Shown in pieces: positions 1-8,458 of a stretch of DNA of 64,000 bases (position 1 is its first letter; each line of letters starts with the position of its first letter). This stretch comes from Olivibacter jilunii (GTDB lineage Bacteria; Bacteroidota; Bacteroidia; Sphingobacteriales; Sphingobacteriaceae). The position numbers and the translations under genes were made by a program. The notes under the pieces were generated by a model. That model was not told the origin of the DNA, did not search any database, and worked only from the letters and a program-made list of their open reading frames with translations. Where the stretch lies: assembly GCF_900607235.1 (NCBI RefSeq), contig NZ_LR027852.1, positions 186,001 through 250,000 of the forward strand, written 5' to 3'.

Positions 1-1196
1 TGTGTGTCGGTTAAAAACGGAACAAATAGGATTTTCATCCCCTGATCGGCCATGATCCTGCTTAGTTCAGGAAATTCGACGTCATAGCATATCTGAATGC
101 CTATTTTACCGCAGTCTGTATCAAATACTTGTACTTTGTCTCCACCGTACATGCCGTAATATTTGAGCTCGTTAGGTGTAATATGGACTTTGTTGTAGGC
201 GTCGACTTTACCGCTTCGATGACATAAGTAGGTTGTATTATACAGACGATCATTGGCCGAAAGAGAAGGCATAGATCCTGCGATAATATTTACGTTATAG
301 GAAACCGCCAAGCGCTGAATTTTCTCTTTGATTTCTTCAGTGTGTTTGGCCAACATGCGCATCGCCTCCCGTTCGGGTAAGTGGTTATAAGGCTCCATTA
401 GGGGAGTGTTGAAAAACTCCGGAAAAAGCGCAAAGTCCGCACCATATCCGCTAACAACATCCACGAAAAATTCAATCTGATCGTAAAAGGCCTCAACATT
501 ATTAAAAAGGCGCATTTGCCACTGGATAAGACCTAAGCGAATGGTTTGCTTGGTAGGTGAAATCGAACTGGTTTTCGGTTCGTAATAGATATTATTCCAT
601 TCAAGTAAAGTAGCATATTCCAATGATTCACGGTCTTCGGGAAGATAGTTTTTTAGGATCTTTTTTACGTGAAAATCATTAGATAACTGAAAGGTTAGGG
701 TAGGGTCATAGAGTTCTTTTTGTTTAACCTTTTCAATATACTGTTTGGGTGTAAGTGTATCCGCATGCTCATGATATTTGGGAATCCGCCCGCCGGCAAT
801 GATGCTTTTCAGGTTGAGCTGTTCACAAAGTTCTTTTCTCGCATCATATAGGCGCCTGCCCAGACGTAAATCCCTATAGTCCGGGTGAACAAACAATTCG
901 ATACCATATAAAACATCGCCTTCAGGATCATGGGTGTTAAACGTGTATTTGCCCGTAATCTCTTCGTACGAATGCGTTCTATCTGTTTTTTCAGAATCGA
1001 CAATAATCGATAAAGCGCATGCAACCACATGGTCGTCCACTTCGACACACAATTGCCCTTCGGGAAAGATGCTCAACAAATGTTTGATGCTTGATTTGGG
1101 CCATATACCGCCTGCTGTGCCGTGATAGGCTTCAACCATAGAGGTTTTTAAATCATTATAATCTGAAAGTCCAAGTGGTCTTATGATGATGTTCAT
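1..1196 (-). CDS. GNAT acetyltransferase-nitrilase fusion protein (C-terminus beyond the window)
   Basis: The reading frame runs from an ATG at 1196 to the window edge with no stop, giving 398 residues. The N-terminal part (about residues 1-200) has a GNAT pattern: a conserved start (MNIIIRPL), a VDDHVVACAL strand and the acetyl-CoA loop region DYRDLRLGRRLYDAR. After a linker comes a carbon-nitrogen hydrolase domain with the full Glu-Lys-Cys triad: Glu260 in ALFPEFF, Lys in YNKVHITPNE and Cys370 in GIQICYDVEFPE. Such GNAT/nitrilase fusions are a known bacterial family; the substrate is not known to me. Likely cytosolic, with no signal peptide. It lies downstream of ruvB on the same strand, separated by 117 bases holding a repeat. 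Confidence 0.88.
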   Translation of the reverse strand, partial: MNIIIRPLGLSDYNDLKTSMVEAYHGTAGGIWPKSSIKHLLSIFPEGQLCVEVDDHVVACALSIIVDSEKTDRTHSYEEITGKYTFNTHDPEGDVLYGIELFVHPDYRDLRLGRRLYDARKELCEQLNLKSIIAGGRIPKYHEHADTLTPKQYIEKVKQKELYDPTLTFQLSNDFHVKKILKNYLPEDRESLEYATLLEWNNIYYEPKTSSISPTKQTIRLGLIQWQMRLFNNVEAFYDQIEFFVDVVSGYGADFALFPEFFNTPLMEPYNHLPEREAMRMLAKHTEEIKEKIQRLAVSYNVNIIAGSMPSLSANDRLYNTTYLCHRSGKVDAYNKVHITPNELKYYGMYGGDKVQVFDTDCGKIGIQICYDVEFPELSRIMADQGMKILFVPFLTDT

Positions 1197-1226
1197 TAGA
1201 AAAGTAAAAAATAAAAATTCAAAAGC

Positions 1227-1293
1227 CTGCCTCCCGGAGGGATGGTAAAAACCCCGAAGGGCTCATTGATAACTATCTTATGTCTTGATACTT
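1227..1293. repeat. dispersed intergenic repeat, copy 1
   Basis: This spacer holds a GC-rich near-palindrome, CCTGCCTCCCGGAGGG (1227-1242), followed about 40 bases later by TGTCTTGATACTT (1281-1293). A second locus at 29975-30036 has the related CCTGCC palindrome and the exact reverse complement of the 13-base word. This combination suggests copies of one small dispersed element; its full boundaries cannot be set from two degenerate copies. Confidence 0.5.
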
Positions 1294-1313
1294 ATATCTT
1301 GCATTCCAACTAG

Positions 1314-2336
1314 CTAAAATAACGTATTTCCTTTGGGATAGTTTGCTTTTCCCAGATGCTTGTAGGCCAGTTCGGTACATTCGCGGCCTCTTGAAGTTCG
1401 CATAATATAGCCCTCCTGAATAAGAAAAGGTTCATATACCTCTTCGATCGTCCCTTCATCTTCTCCTACTGCAGTAGCGATGGTTTTCAGTCCTACCGGC
1501 CCTCCTTTGAATTTATCGATTATGGTCAATAAAATCCGATTATCCATTTCGTCCAATCCATGCTCATCAACATTGAGCGCGTTGAGCGCGTATTGGGCAA
1601 TTTCCGTATCGATATTGCCATTTCCCTTGATTTGGGCGAAGTCACGGGTTCTTCGTAGCAAGGCATTGGCAATCCGTGGGGTGCCACGGCTTCTCCTGGC
1701 GATTTCATAGGCACCTTCTTCGCTGATTGGTGTCCGTAATATCCCGGCAGACCGAAGTACGATGGTTGTTAAGAGTTTGGCATCATAATATTGCAAACGC
1801 GCATTAATGCCAAAGCGGGCGCGAAGTGGCGCTGTTAACAAGCCTGATCGGGTTGTGGCCCCCACAAGGGTAAAAGGACTGAGGGATAATTGCACAGACC
1901 GGGCATTCGGTCCGGTTTCGAGCATGATGTCAATTTTGAAATCTTCCATCGCCGAATAAAGATACTCTTCTACTAAGGGGCTCAGGCGATGGATTTCATC
2001 AATGAACAGGATATCACCCACTTCTAAATTGGTAAGTAGGCCAGCTAGATCACCGGGTTTATCTAATACCGGTCCGGAAGTAATCTTAATGCCCACGCCC
2101 ATTTCATTCGCAATAATATGTGAAAGTGTTGTCTTTCCTAATCCGGGAGGGCCGTGAAGGAGTACATGGTCTAACGCCTCGCCACGAAGTTTAGCTGCTT
2201 GAACGAAAATCCGTAAATTTTCCAATATTTTGTGTTGCCCGGTAAAATCTTCAAATGCCTGGGGGCGCAACACCTTTTCTACCTCTTTCTCCGTCTTGCT
2301 GAGGTGCTCTGCATTGGGATTTAAATGTTCGTTCAT
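1314..2336 (-). CDS. ruvB: Holliday junction branch migration ATPase RuvB
   Basis: RuvB is the hexameric AAA+ motor that, with RuvA, drives branch migration of Holliday junctions in recombination and repair. The 340-residue protein has the normal family length. Visible motifs are Walker [11 protein letters not shown] (about residues 61-70), Walker [11 protein letters not shown] (about 109-118), sensor-1 region [10 protein letters not shown] and the C-terminal winged-helix RuvB domain ending [16 protein letters not shown]. The start ATG at 2336 is preceded by a leader containing a hairpin repeat and a promoter box at 2422-2429. ruvA and ruvC are not adjacent in this window. Confidence 0.98.
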   Translation of the reverse strand: MNEHLNPNAEHLSKTEKEVEKVLRPQAFEDFTGQHKILENLRIFVQAAKLRGEALDHVLLHGPPGLGKTTLSHIIANEMGVGIKITSGPVLDKPGDLAGLLTNLEVGDILFIDEIHRLSPLVEEYLYSAMEDFKIDIMLETGPNARSVQLSLSPFTLVGATTRSGLLTAPLRARFGINARLQYYDAKLLTTIVLRSAGILRTPISEEGAYEIARRSRGTPRIANALLRRTRDFAQIKGNGNIDTEIAQYALNALNVDEHGLDEMDNRILLTIIDKFKGGPVGLKTIATAVGEDEGTIEEVYEPFLIQEGYIMRTSRGRECTELAYKHLGKANYPKGNTLF

Positions 2337-2350
2337 GTTGGAAGCTTTTA

Positions 2351-2422
2351 GCCGTCAGTTTTTAGTTATCAGCTGTCTGCTTTAAGCCGGTGGCCGATAA
2401 CTGACAGCTGATTGCTGATAAC
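2351..2422. repeat. hairpin repeat in the ruvB leader
   Basis: ATCAGCTGTC (2368-2377) pairs perfectly with GACAGCTGAT (2403-2412), and GTTATCAGC (2365-2373) can alternatively pair with GCTGATAAC (2414-2422). An 18-base word at 2393-2410 matches 15 of 18 positions with the reverse complement of 3230-3247, so this and the structure at 3228-3305 look like two copies of one repeat family flanking the glycosyltransferase gene. Confidence 0.6.
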
Positions 2423-2429
2423 AAAAATA
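2422..2429 (-). promoter_or_regulatory. -7 promoter box of ruvB
   Basis: On the minus strand the sequence is TATTTTTG, matching the Bacteroidetes -7 consensus TAnnTTTG, 85 bases upstream of the ruvB start. No clear -33 TTTG box is seen. The predicted leader would include the hairpin repeat. Confidence 0.55.
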
Positions 2430-2447
2430 CTAAAAAAATTAGAGGTT

Positions 2448-3179
2448 TTAGGGCCTGTTGTATTTTCTAAACCAACTGTTAACTTTCATCTGTATAACAC
2501 CGAAGAAGGCCTCCCGAAAGATTTTGGTACTCATTTTTGATGTACCTTCCGTTCTATCCGTAAAAATGATCGGAACTTCCACTACTTTAAACCCATACTT
2601 CAAGGTGGTGAATTTCATTTCTATCTGGAAGGCATAGCCCACAAATTTGATCTTGTCGAGCGGTATAGTTTCGAGTACCTTGCGTTTGTAACACACAAAA
2701 CCGGCGGTGGCATCACGAATGTCGGTCCCGGTAATCAATCGTACGTACCCCGAAGCAAAATAAGATATTAACACCCTTTTCATAGGCCAGTTTACCACGT
2801 TTACCCCTTTGATGTAACGTGATCCAATGGCCAGGTCGGCTCCTTCGATACATGCCTGCCGTAGGCGGATAAGGTCATCCGGATTGTGTGAAAAATCAGC
2901 GTCCATCTCGAATATATACAGATAATCTCTTTCTAGACACCAATTAAATCCATGGATGTAAGCCGTACCCAGCCCGAGCTTTCCTCTCCGCTCTTCTAAA
3001 TGTAGGGAACCGTTAAACACTGCTTGTAAACCCCTTACAATATCAGCCGTTCCATCAGGCGATCCATCGTCAATAACTAAAATGTGATAAGGAAAAGAAA
3101 GCGAAAACACTTTGCGGATAATCCTTTCTATATTCTCCTTTTCGTTGTAAGTGGGTATGATAACGATGCTGTCTGACAC
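2448..3179 (-). CDS. polyprenol-phosphate mannosyltransferase-type GT2 glycosyltransferase
   Basis: A 243-residue GT-A glycosyltransferase of family GT2, of the type called polyprenol monophosphomannose (dolichol-phosphate mannose) synthase, which moves a sugar from a nucleotide donor to a lipid phosphate at the inner face of the membrane. Motifs are VIIPTYNEKENI (6-17), the nucleotide-binding VIDDGSPDGT (35-44) and the metal-binding DAD in FEMDADFSH (90-98). The length fits single-domain members without membrane helices. It starts with GTG at 3179 and is bounded on both sides by related hairpin repeats. Sugar and acceptor are inferred from the family only. Confidence 0.9.
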   Translation of the reverse strand: MSDSIVIIPTYNEKENIERIIRKVFSLSFPYHILVIDDGSPDGTADIVRGLQAVFNGSLHLEERRGKLGLGTAYIHGFNWCLERDYLYIFEMDADFSHNPDDLIRLRQACIEGADLAIGSRYIKGVNVVNWPMKRVLISYFASGYVRLITGTDIRDATAGFVCYKRKVLETIPLDKIKFVGYAFQIEMKFTTLKYGFKVVEVPIIFTDRTEGTSKMSTKIFREAFFGVIQMKVNSWFRKYNRP

Positions 3180-3227
3180 GGCTTCTTTCCAGTTTTGGTT
3201 TTCAAATTACGAAAATAAGGAAATATT

Positions 3228-3305
3228 ATGAGCTATCAGTTTTCGGCTATTAGATTTCAGTAATGTCTCGTTTCTGTTGCTGATAGCCTATTTCCGATAG
3301 CTCAT
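3228..3305. repeat. nested hairpin repeat upstream of the glycosyltransferase
   Basis: Outer stem ATGAGCTATC (3228-3237) pairs with GATAGCTCAT (3296-3305) over 10 bases. Inner stem GGCTATTAG (3245-3253) pairs with CTGATAGCC (3280-3288) with one wobble. It shares an 18-base degenerate word with 2393-2410. It could act as a terminator for the peptide transporter upstream, but no T-run follows, so a dispersed REP-like element is the better reading. Confidence 0.6.
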
Positions 3306-3310
3306 TCCAA

Positions 3311-5020
3311 TTATTTTACACCGTGCATCATCTTTTTTAGAATTCCTGAAATAAGAAACAGTATAAGTGCAGCTGTGCCGGAAAGCGTTACGAAAACCAT
3401 GAAAAATTCATATAGATTATGAACGGTGAAGCCTACAAAAGTTGGGTAAACAATATCAATTTTCTCTTGCGCTAATATAGCCACTTGCTCTGCCGTCGGT
3501 TTTACGGCTCCGTCCAATATTCCCTGTAGGTCAATCCCTTTAGACGCGGCAAATTCGAATTTATCCCCTGTAGGAGGAATCAACGCTCCCAAAGTACCTG
3601 CTAGGGCGTAACCTGCTGCATTGCCTATAAACCACACGCCCATCAGTAGGGATGAGAAACGTTTAGGTGCGAGCTTGGAAACCAGCGATAACCCGATTGG
3701 AGAGAGGCACAATTCACCTAGTGTATGGAATAAATACATAATGAATAGCCAATGAACAGCCAGCTTGCCGGTCAATCCAATCTTGGCAACTTGAACGGCA
3801 ATGATGTAGTAACCAATGGCTAGTAACAAGAGTCCGATAGCCTGTTTAACAGGAGAAATTGGCTCCAGATTACGTTTTTGCAACTTTAGCCAAAGCCAGC
3901 TGAAAGGAAGGGCAAATATGATGATGAATATGGAATTGGCGTTTTGAATAAAACTAGGCGGAAGCTGATAGCCCAAGAAGTTTAAATCAGTCTGTTTATC
4001 GGCAACGAAGGTTAGCGATGAGCCCGCTTGTTCGAAAGCTGACCAAAAGAAAATGACGAAGAATGCGATGATGTACATCACTACAATACGATCGCGCTCT
4101 ATTTTGGTAATGGTTTTATCCGTTAATATCAGAAAAGCTAAGCTTAAGGCCGAAGCGTATATAAAAGGGTAGACCCAGCTTTTAATGGGATTTGGATCGA
4201 GTGAAAGGAAGTGAAAAATAATATACAGAACTACCAATACCAACAGGGATGCCACAATTGAGCCTGTCGTAAATTTTGCCTTTTCCGATTCTTCTTCCGC
4301 TTGCTTATGATCGGGATGAAAAGAAGGTTTGGCACCAACAGGCTTTCCATCGGGTGACGTTACGTATTTGTTCTTCAGGAAAAAAAACATAACGGTACCC
4401 AAAAACATCGCTAAGCCGGCCGCCAGAAATCCCCATTTAAAGGCTTCGACCACACGCACGTCACCCACCTTAACGTCACCCAGGAAAGGGCATACAGACA
4501 TCCCGAGAAATGCGCCTACATTGATACCCATGTAAAAAATGGTGAAAGCGGAGTCGAGCCTGTTATCTCCTTTATTGTAGAGTTGGCCTACCATCGAGGA
4601 AATATTGGGTTTAAAAAAACCATTTCCAACGATAATAATAGCTAAAGCAGTCCACATCACAAATTTTGCAAGATCGAGATTAGATGCATAGACTGATCCG
4701 CTAAAGAATAGGCACAACTGGCCAATACCCATAATTGCTCCACCTAGTAGGATACAGTTTCTGTTTCCCAGATAACGATCTGCAATATAGCCTCCAATCA
4801 TGGGAGTCAAATAACTTAGACCGAGAAAACCGCCATAAACAATTGAGGCATCTTTGTCTGAAAAAGCAAGCGCGTTAACGAGAAATAATGTAAGTAACGC
4901 CCGCATCCCGTAAAAATTAAAGCGCTCCCACATTTCCGTGGTGAACAGTACATAAAGTCCTTTGGGATGACTTTGCTGGTTTGATTGTGGTTCTTGTGAT
5001 AATGTTTTCGTTTGATTCAT
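3311..5020 (-). CDS. POT/PTR family proton-dependent oligopeptide transporter
   Basis: A major-facilitator protein of the peptide:H+ symporter family, importing di- and tripeptides across the inner membrane. The chosen ATG at 5020 gives 569 residues starting MNQTKTLSQE; an in-frame start 93 bases further upstream would add a hydrophilic extension and is less likely. Family signatures are the ExxER-like motif TTEMWERFNFYGMRALL near the N-terminus and the PTR signature GNGFFKPNISSMVGQLY, with about 12-14 hydrophobic segments and the second-half SPIGLSLVSKLAPKR motif. The downstream DPP IV-like peptidase makes dipeptides, so a shared role in peptide use is plausible (inference). Confidence 0.95.
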   Translation of the reverse strand: MNQTKTLSQEPQSNQQSHPKGLYVLFTTEMWERFNFYGMRALLTLFLVNALAFSDKDASIVYGGFLGLSYLTPMIGGYIADRYLGNRNCILLGGAIMGIGQLCLFFSGSVYASNLDLAKFVMWTALAIIIVGNGFFKPNISSMVGQLYNKGDNRLDSAFTIFYMGINVGAFLGMSVCPFLGDVKVGDVRVVEAFKWGFLAAGLAMFLGTVMFFFLKNKYVTSPDGKPVGAKPSFHPDHKQAEEESEKAKFTTGSIVASLLVLVVLYIIFHFLSLDPNPIKSWVYPFIYASALSLAFLILTDKTITKIERDRIVVMYIIAFFVIFFWSAFEQAGSSLTFVADKQTDLNFLGYQLPPSFIQNANSIFIIIFALPFSWLWLKLQKRNLEPISPVKQAIGLLLLAIGYYIIAVQVAKIGLTGKLAVHWLFIMYLFHTLGELCLSPIGLSLVSKLAPKRFSSLLMGVWFIGNAAGYALAGTLGALIPPTGDKFEFAASKGIDLQGILDGAVKPTAEQVAILAQEKIDIVYPTFVGFTVHNLYEFFMVFVTLSGTAALILFLISGILKKMMHGVK

Positions 5021-5211
5021 GTTGTTGATTTGTTTAAAGGTTGATTTTAAACTTATTACAATGTTGGTTTTTTGTTTTTTGTGTGACCTTAGTGTATTTA
5101 ATAAATGGCGCAAGATAGCTAGACCGCCTCATTATAACAAAATTTATCTGCTAATAATGGAAAAAAACAGAATAGAAATTCTTTCGACCCTGCGCCATCT
5201 CGATCTTATAT

Positions 5212-7389
5212 TTATAAGTTTTTCATTATAAAATCAGTCATTTTATTATATAGGTGAATGCTGGTGTTGCCACCGTGAATTCCATGGTTTTTATTAGGAT
5301 AGTAAGCTTGTTCAAAGGGCTTATTAGCTTGTATTAGCGCTTCGGAGAACATAATGCTGTTTTGAAAATGCACATTGTCATCACCGGTACCGTGGATCAA
5401 AAGGAATTTGCCCTTTAAACGATCTGCGTAATTGATAGGAGAGTTGTCGTCATATCCTTGCGGATTTTCTTGTGGGGTACGTAGGTATCGTTCGGTATAA
5501 ATGCTGTCATAATAGCGCCAGGTAGTGACGGGGGCAACCGCAATAGCGAGCTTGAAAATATCGGCACCTCTGGTAATACAGAGCGATGCCATATAACCAC
5601 CATAGCTCCAACCCCAAATACCGATTCTTTCAGGATCAACATAAGGCTGTTTGGATAACCATTTCGCCCCTTCAATTTGGTCTTCCGTTTCAAGTCTGCC
5701 TAAATTGAGATAGGTTGATTTCTGAAATTCTTCACCTCTGAAACCGGTTCCCCGATTATCTATACAGGCCACAATGTAGCCTTTTTGTGCTAAGTAATAG
5801 AACCATAAACTTCTGGATCCGGTCCAGGAATCGGTTACATTTTGGCTCCCCGGGCCGCCATAGACATACATTAGGACCGGATATTTTTTACTTGGATCAA
5901 AATCAACCGGCTTAACGAGATAGCCATTTAAGTTGATGCCATTTGCGGTTGAAAATTGAAAGAACTCCGAACCTTTTATGCCGTATTGGTCAGCGATTTG
6001 TTTGGCTTTCTTATTATCTTCCAACACACGTACAAGACGGCCATCCTTGTCATTTAATGTGATATAGGCGGGCGAATGGGTATCGGAATGATTTAGAATA
6101 TAATAACTAAAATCGGTACTAAAGGTGGCACTATTGGTGCCTGGGGAGTTACTAAGTTGTTTTTTGTTTTTACCGGTTACATCAATGGCGTAAATATCAC
6201 GCTGAAGAGGTGATTTTTCGGTCGATTGATAATAAGCGGTTCCGGTTTTTTCGTTGACACCATATAATTTGGTAACAAGCCATGCGCCTGCCGTTATTTG
6301 ACGTATCTTGTTTCCGTCCATATCATAAAGATAAAGATGGTTGTACCCGTCGTGTTCGCTTGTTAATAAGAATTGCTTGCCATTTTGTAGGAAAGTGAGG
6401 TCGTCATTGACATTAATATAGTATTTGTTTTCCTCCGTGAGTACCACTTTCGAAGTGCCGGTGGTTACATCCGCAAATAGGTAGTCGAGCTTATTTTGGT
6501 GCCGATTCATGCGCAACACGCAAAGCAAATTTGGGTTTTGCGTCCATTTTATGCGAGGAATATACTGGTTTTGCTCATTCCCAACTTCAATGCGTGTTGT
6601 CTTCCCATCTGCCAATTGATAACAATGTATGCTTACAAGCGAATTTTTCTCTCCTGCTTTTGGATATTTATATTGATACTCGCGTGGATACAATTGCTCG
6701 AATATCGTCATCGAGTATACCGGCACCTCGGTTTCATTGAATTTATAATAAGCAATTTTTTTGCTGTCAGAACTCCAGAAAAAGGCCTTTGCAAAAGCAA
6801 ACTCTTCTTCATACACCCAGTCAGCCCCACCGTTTATTATCTTGTTGGAAGCCCCATCTTGGGTGATTTGCACTTCTTGTAGGTTAAGCAGGTCTTTAAT
6901 AAAAATATTATTATCACGTACAAAGGCTACTTTACTACCATCCGGTGAAAAAGTGGCAAACTGCTGTTTTCCTTTTGAAGACACTTCCGTAATTTTCTTT
7001 GAAGCTAGATCAAAAACATAGTAATTGGCTTTTGATGATCGGCGATAAATCGGTTCACTATCGGCAGCAATAAGCACTTTCGTTTCATCCTGATTAAAAT
7101 CTGTACTGAGTGGCAGCTTTTTGCCTTTAAATATAATATCCTTTTCGGTATAGATCGCTTCGACAATTTTACCGTCGCGGTAGTTGCTTTTGGCTACATA
7201 AGCGATTTTAGTTTCCGGATTGCTTTCTATCGATACATATGTTTTTCCATCTCGAAGTGAACGTAAGCCGCTCACCGTTTTGGTATCAAAGGTGCCCTTC
7301 TGAAAAATATCCTCAAGTGTTATGTTTTTAGGAGATTGGGCAAGCGCTGTACTTCCCATAAGCATCAATATGATTAAAGGTAGTTTCAT
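5212..7389 (-). CDS. secreted dipeptidyl-peptidase IV family serine peptidase (S9B)
   Basis: A 725-residue prolyl-oligopeptidase-clan enzyme that removes N-terminal X-Pro or X-Ala dipeptides. It begins with a Sec signal peptide (MKLPLIILMLMGSTALAQS). The middle is the beta-propeller DPPIV N-terminal domain, including the double-Glu motif WVYEEEFAFAKAF that binds the peptide N-terminus. The catalytic hydrolase domain has the nucleophile Ser near residue 595 in WGWSYGGYM, Asp in GTGDDNVHFQN and His in NKNHGIHGG. Probably periplasmic. It sits upstream of the peptide transporter on the same strand with a 191-base spacer. Confidence 0.96.
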   Translation of the reverse strand: MKLPLIILMLMGSTALAQSPKNITLEDIFQKGTFDTKTVSGLRSLRDGKTYVSIESNPETKIAYVAKSNYRDGKIVEAIYTEKDIIFKGKKLPLSTDFNQDETKVLIAADSEPIYRRSSKANYYVFDLASKKITEVSSKGKQQFATFSPDGSKVAFVRDNNIFIKDLLNLQEVQITQDGASNKIINGGADWVYEEEFAFAKAFFWSSDSKKIAYYKFNETEVPVYSMTIFEQLYPREYQYKYPKAGEKNSLVSIHCYQLADGKTTRIEVGNEQNQYIPRIKWTQNPNLLCVLRMNRHQNKLDYLFADVTTGTSKVVLTEENKYYINVNDDLTFLQNGKQFLLTSEHDGYNHLYLYDMDGNKIRQITAGAWLVTKLYGVNEKTGTAYYQSTEKSPLQRDIYAIDVTGKNKKQLSNSPGTNSATFSTDFSYYILNHSDTHSPAYITLNDKDGRLVRVLEDNKKAKQIADQYGIKGSEFFQFSTANGINLNGYLVKPVDFDPSKKYPVLMYVYGGPGSQNVTDSWTGSRSLWFYYLAQKGYIVACIDNRGTGFRGEEFQKSTYLNLGRLETEDQIEGAKWLSKQPYVDPERIGIWGWSYGGYMASLCITRGADIFKLAIAVAPVTTWRYYDSIYTERYLRTPQENPQGYDDNSPINYADRLKGKFLLIHGTGDDNVHFQNSIMFSEALIQANKPFEQAYYPNKNHGIHGGNTSIHLYNKMTDFIMKNL

Positions 7390-7589
7390 TTTATGGTATT
7401 ATAAATATGTAATTTGTCTTTGCAAGGTTTAGTATGCTATTCTGAGTTCTTTGCTATAGCGGTGTTATTAATAGATATTGTTTTAATGAGACAGCAAACA
7501 TGGCGTCTAAATTACAAAATATCATAGGAAATCTAATTATTGTAATAGCATTGTTGAATTTATACCAATGCAAAGCGCTTAAAGAACGC

Positions 7590-8435
7590 TTAGTTTTCAT
7601 TCTTCAGTGGTAAGTCCTCTTCCAATATCAGGTAATCGGTTTTGATCTTCCATGCATCGTAGCTCATGTCAGGGCCATAGTGCTCAAATTGCCCCTTCAA
7701 GGATGGTGTGGCTGGTGCTAGGTGATCCATTACGATCCGATCTTTGTCCTTTTCGTACTTCATTAACATCGTAGCACGGGCATTATAACTATAAATCAAC
7801 CGGGAGGCCGTAGCAAATGCAGGGTCTTTGAAAATTTTCTTACCAAATGCAACGGAAGATTCAGTAAGATGAAGTACATCAATTACTTTCTGTGTCACCT
7901 TAGGTGTTGTGCCGCGCCAACCCAATAGTAGGTAATGCTGAGGTAAACCCTTCATGGGAATTATATCATAATATTGGGCCCCGTACCAATTGTTATTGTC
8001 TAGAGAGGCTTCCTCCGGTTTATCTATAAGAGGAGATCTGTCAACGAGTGCCTTTAAACTGAGCGATCCATCTTTTGTTCGCCATTGGATTGCTCCGTAA
8101 TATCTATAGGAGCCGTCATTTAATCGGATATGCCATGAAAAAATGCGGAAATTGTTTTTCGGCTCTCTTCGAATGGCTATCATCTTTAAGGTATCCAGGT
8201 TGGTATCGTCGATCGAATGCGGACTTTTTAAGTATTGGACTAAGGTTTTAATGAATATGTAATTGGCTTGCAAACGCTCCGGTTCGTTGGTTTCGTTATA
8301 CATTTTGTAACCCAAGTGGTTCAAGCTATCGAGTAACACATGATTGACTTCGATCGTTTGAGCCCTTAGACCTGATATGTAAATGATTGATATAAAAAAT
8401 AAAAGTAGCGGTGCCCGTTTAGCATTTAGTTGCAT
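7590..8435 (-). CDS. secreted conserved protein of unknown function
   Basis: I do not recognise a functional domain. The 281-residue product has a hydrophobic N-terminus (APLLLFFISIIYISGLRAQ) that looks like a signal peptide with an AQ cleavage end typical of Bacteroidetes. The mature part is mixed alpha/beta and rich in Tyr, Asp and Trp, with motifs RIFSWHIRLNDGSYRYYGAIQ and HYLLLGWRGTTP. Proteins of this appearance are common as hypothetical proteins in Sphingobacteriales. It starts 22 bases downstream of the thiolase stop on the same strand, so the two are probably co-transcribed. Confidence 0.75.
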   Translation of the reverse strand: MQLNAKRAPLLLFFISIIYISGLRAQTIEVNHVLLDSLNHLGYKMYNETNEPERLQANYIFIKTLVQYLKSPHSIDDTNLDTLKMIAIRREPKNNFRIFSWHIRLNDGSYRYYGAIQWRTKDGSLSLKALVDRSPLIDKPEEASLDNNNWYGAQYYDIIPMKGLPQHYLLLGWRGTTPKVTQKVIDVLHLTESSVAFGKKIFKDPAFATASRLIYSYNARATMLMKYEKDKDRIVMDHLAPATPSLKGQFEHYGPDMSYDAWKIKTDYLILEEDLPLKNEN

Positions 8436-8458
8436 ATTTTCAATTTCAAGCTTTACTA

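Noticed and set aside
809-1125. Two short frames in the first kilobase
   Set aside because: Both lie inside the GNAT-nitrilase gene, which has clear domain motifs.
5021-5113. Upstream in-frame start of the peptide transporter
   Set aside because: It would add 31 basic, non-conserved residues; ATG 5020 begins a typical short hydrophilic lead.
5019-5231. Short plus-strand frame between transporter and DPP IV genes
   Set aside because: It lies mostly in the spacer and overlaps both gene ends; no motif or promoter supports it.
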